Origin: JANJWP01 sp049301335
GTDB taxonomy: Bacteria > Patescibacteriota > Gracilibacteria > BD1-5 > UBA2023
DNA length: 23,676 nucleotides
Direction: 5' to 3'
NCBI GenBank assembly: GCA_049301335.1
Contig: JBAQKV010000087.1
Span: 1-23,676, forward strand
The notes under the pieces are model-generated. The model searched no databases. It was not told the DNA's origin and worked only from the letters and a program-made list of their open reading frames with translations. Position numbers and translations under genes: made by a program. This document shows positions 23,655 to 23,676 of the stretch, piece by piece (the stretch's first letter is position 1; every line of letters starts with the position of its first letter).

Positions 23655-23676
23655 ATTTTTCGGCGGTGTGTTAGAC

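Noticed and set aside
1..23676. CRISPR arrays, insertion sequences, tRNA or rRNA genes
   Set aside because: No regular spaced repeats, transposase motifs, cloverleaf-like segments or rRNA-like stretches were seen on reading the window.

Overview
The window reads as chromosome from a Candidate Phyla Radiation bacterium that translates UGA as glycine (genetic code 25, known from Gracilibacteria/BD1-5 and Absconditabacteria/SR1). I count 39 in-frame UGA codons in 15 genes. Several sit exactly where a conserved glycine belongs: MscL (E. coli Gly22 position), KsgA (SAM motif I), UvrB (GRGxGE-type motif) and the prepilin helix. Under the standard code about half the genes would look broken; read with UGA=Gly they are intact. 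The DNA is clearly GC-rich by eye, unusual for a UGA-recoded genome.

Layout. 51-2831 (minus): a three-gene pilus/surface operon (minor pilin, PilX/GspK-like protein, tail-fibre-like protein) ending in a long hairpin. 2976-3776 (plus): a second pilin. 3866-6004: fusA. 6139-7880: an unknown two-TM protein, an unknown 135-residue protein and a C39-like cysteine peptidase. 7978-9636: a chemoreceptor. 9786-11216: a pilin carrying a LamG-like domain. 11275-14308 (minus): a small four-TM protein, glutamate 5-kinase and lysyl-tRNA synthetase. 14447-15037: an HD-domain hydrolase. 15090-15500 (minus): mscL. 15654-18350: an M23 endopeptidase with a C-terminal SLH-like region and a tail-collar-like surface protein. 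18405-20369 (minus): uvrB. 20534-21283: an Aer-like PAS protein. 21333-23595 (minus): an operon of hsp20, two unknown small or secreted proteins and ksgA.

Expression signals. Thirteen candidate promoters have -35 and -10 boxes separated by exactly 16 bp. Nearly all genes lack a Shine-Dalgarno (SD) sequence and have short pyrimidine-rich leaders, several with an ATTTCC-like element. Intrinsic terminators are frequent, and some have a promoter built into them.

The most intriguing signal is a split in the gene set. Twenty genes end in UAA or UAG and lack a convincing SD. Three genes (6139-6705, 7978-9636, 11275-11694) have a strong SD, contain no internal UGA, and have UGA as their only sensible stop, each just before an intrinsic terminator. 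Either UGA has two meanings here, or these are unadapted imports, or they yield non-stop mRNAs.

The functional themes are surface display and adhesion (pilins, LamG, fibre-like proteins, SLH-M23), envelope stress (MscL, Hsp20), sensing (MCP, PAS) and housekeeping (EF-G, LysRS, UvrB, KsgA).
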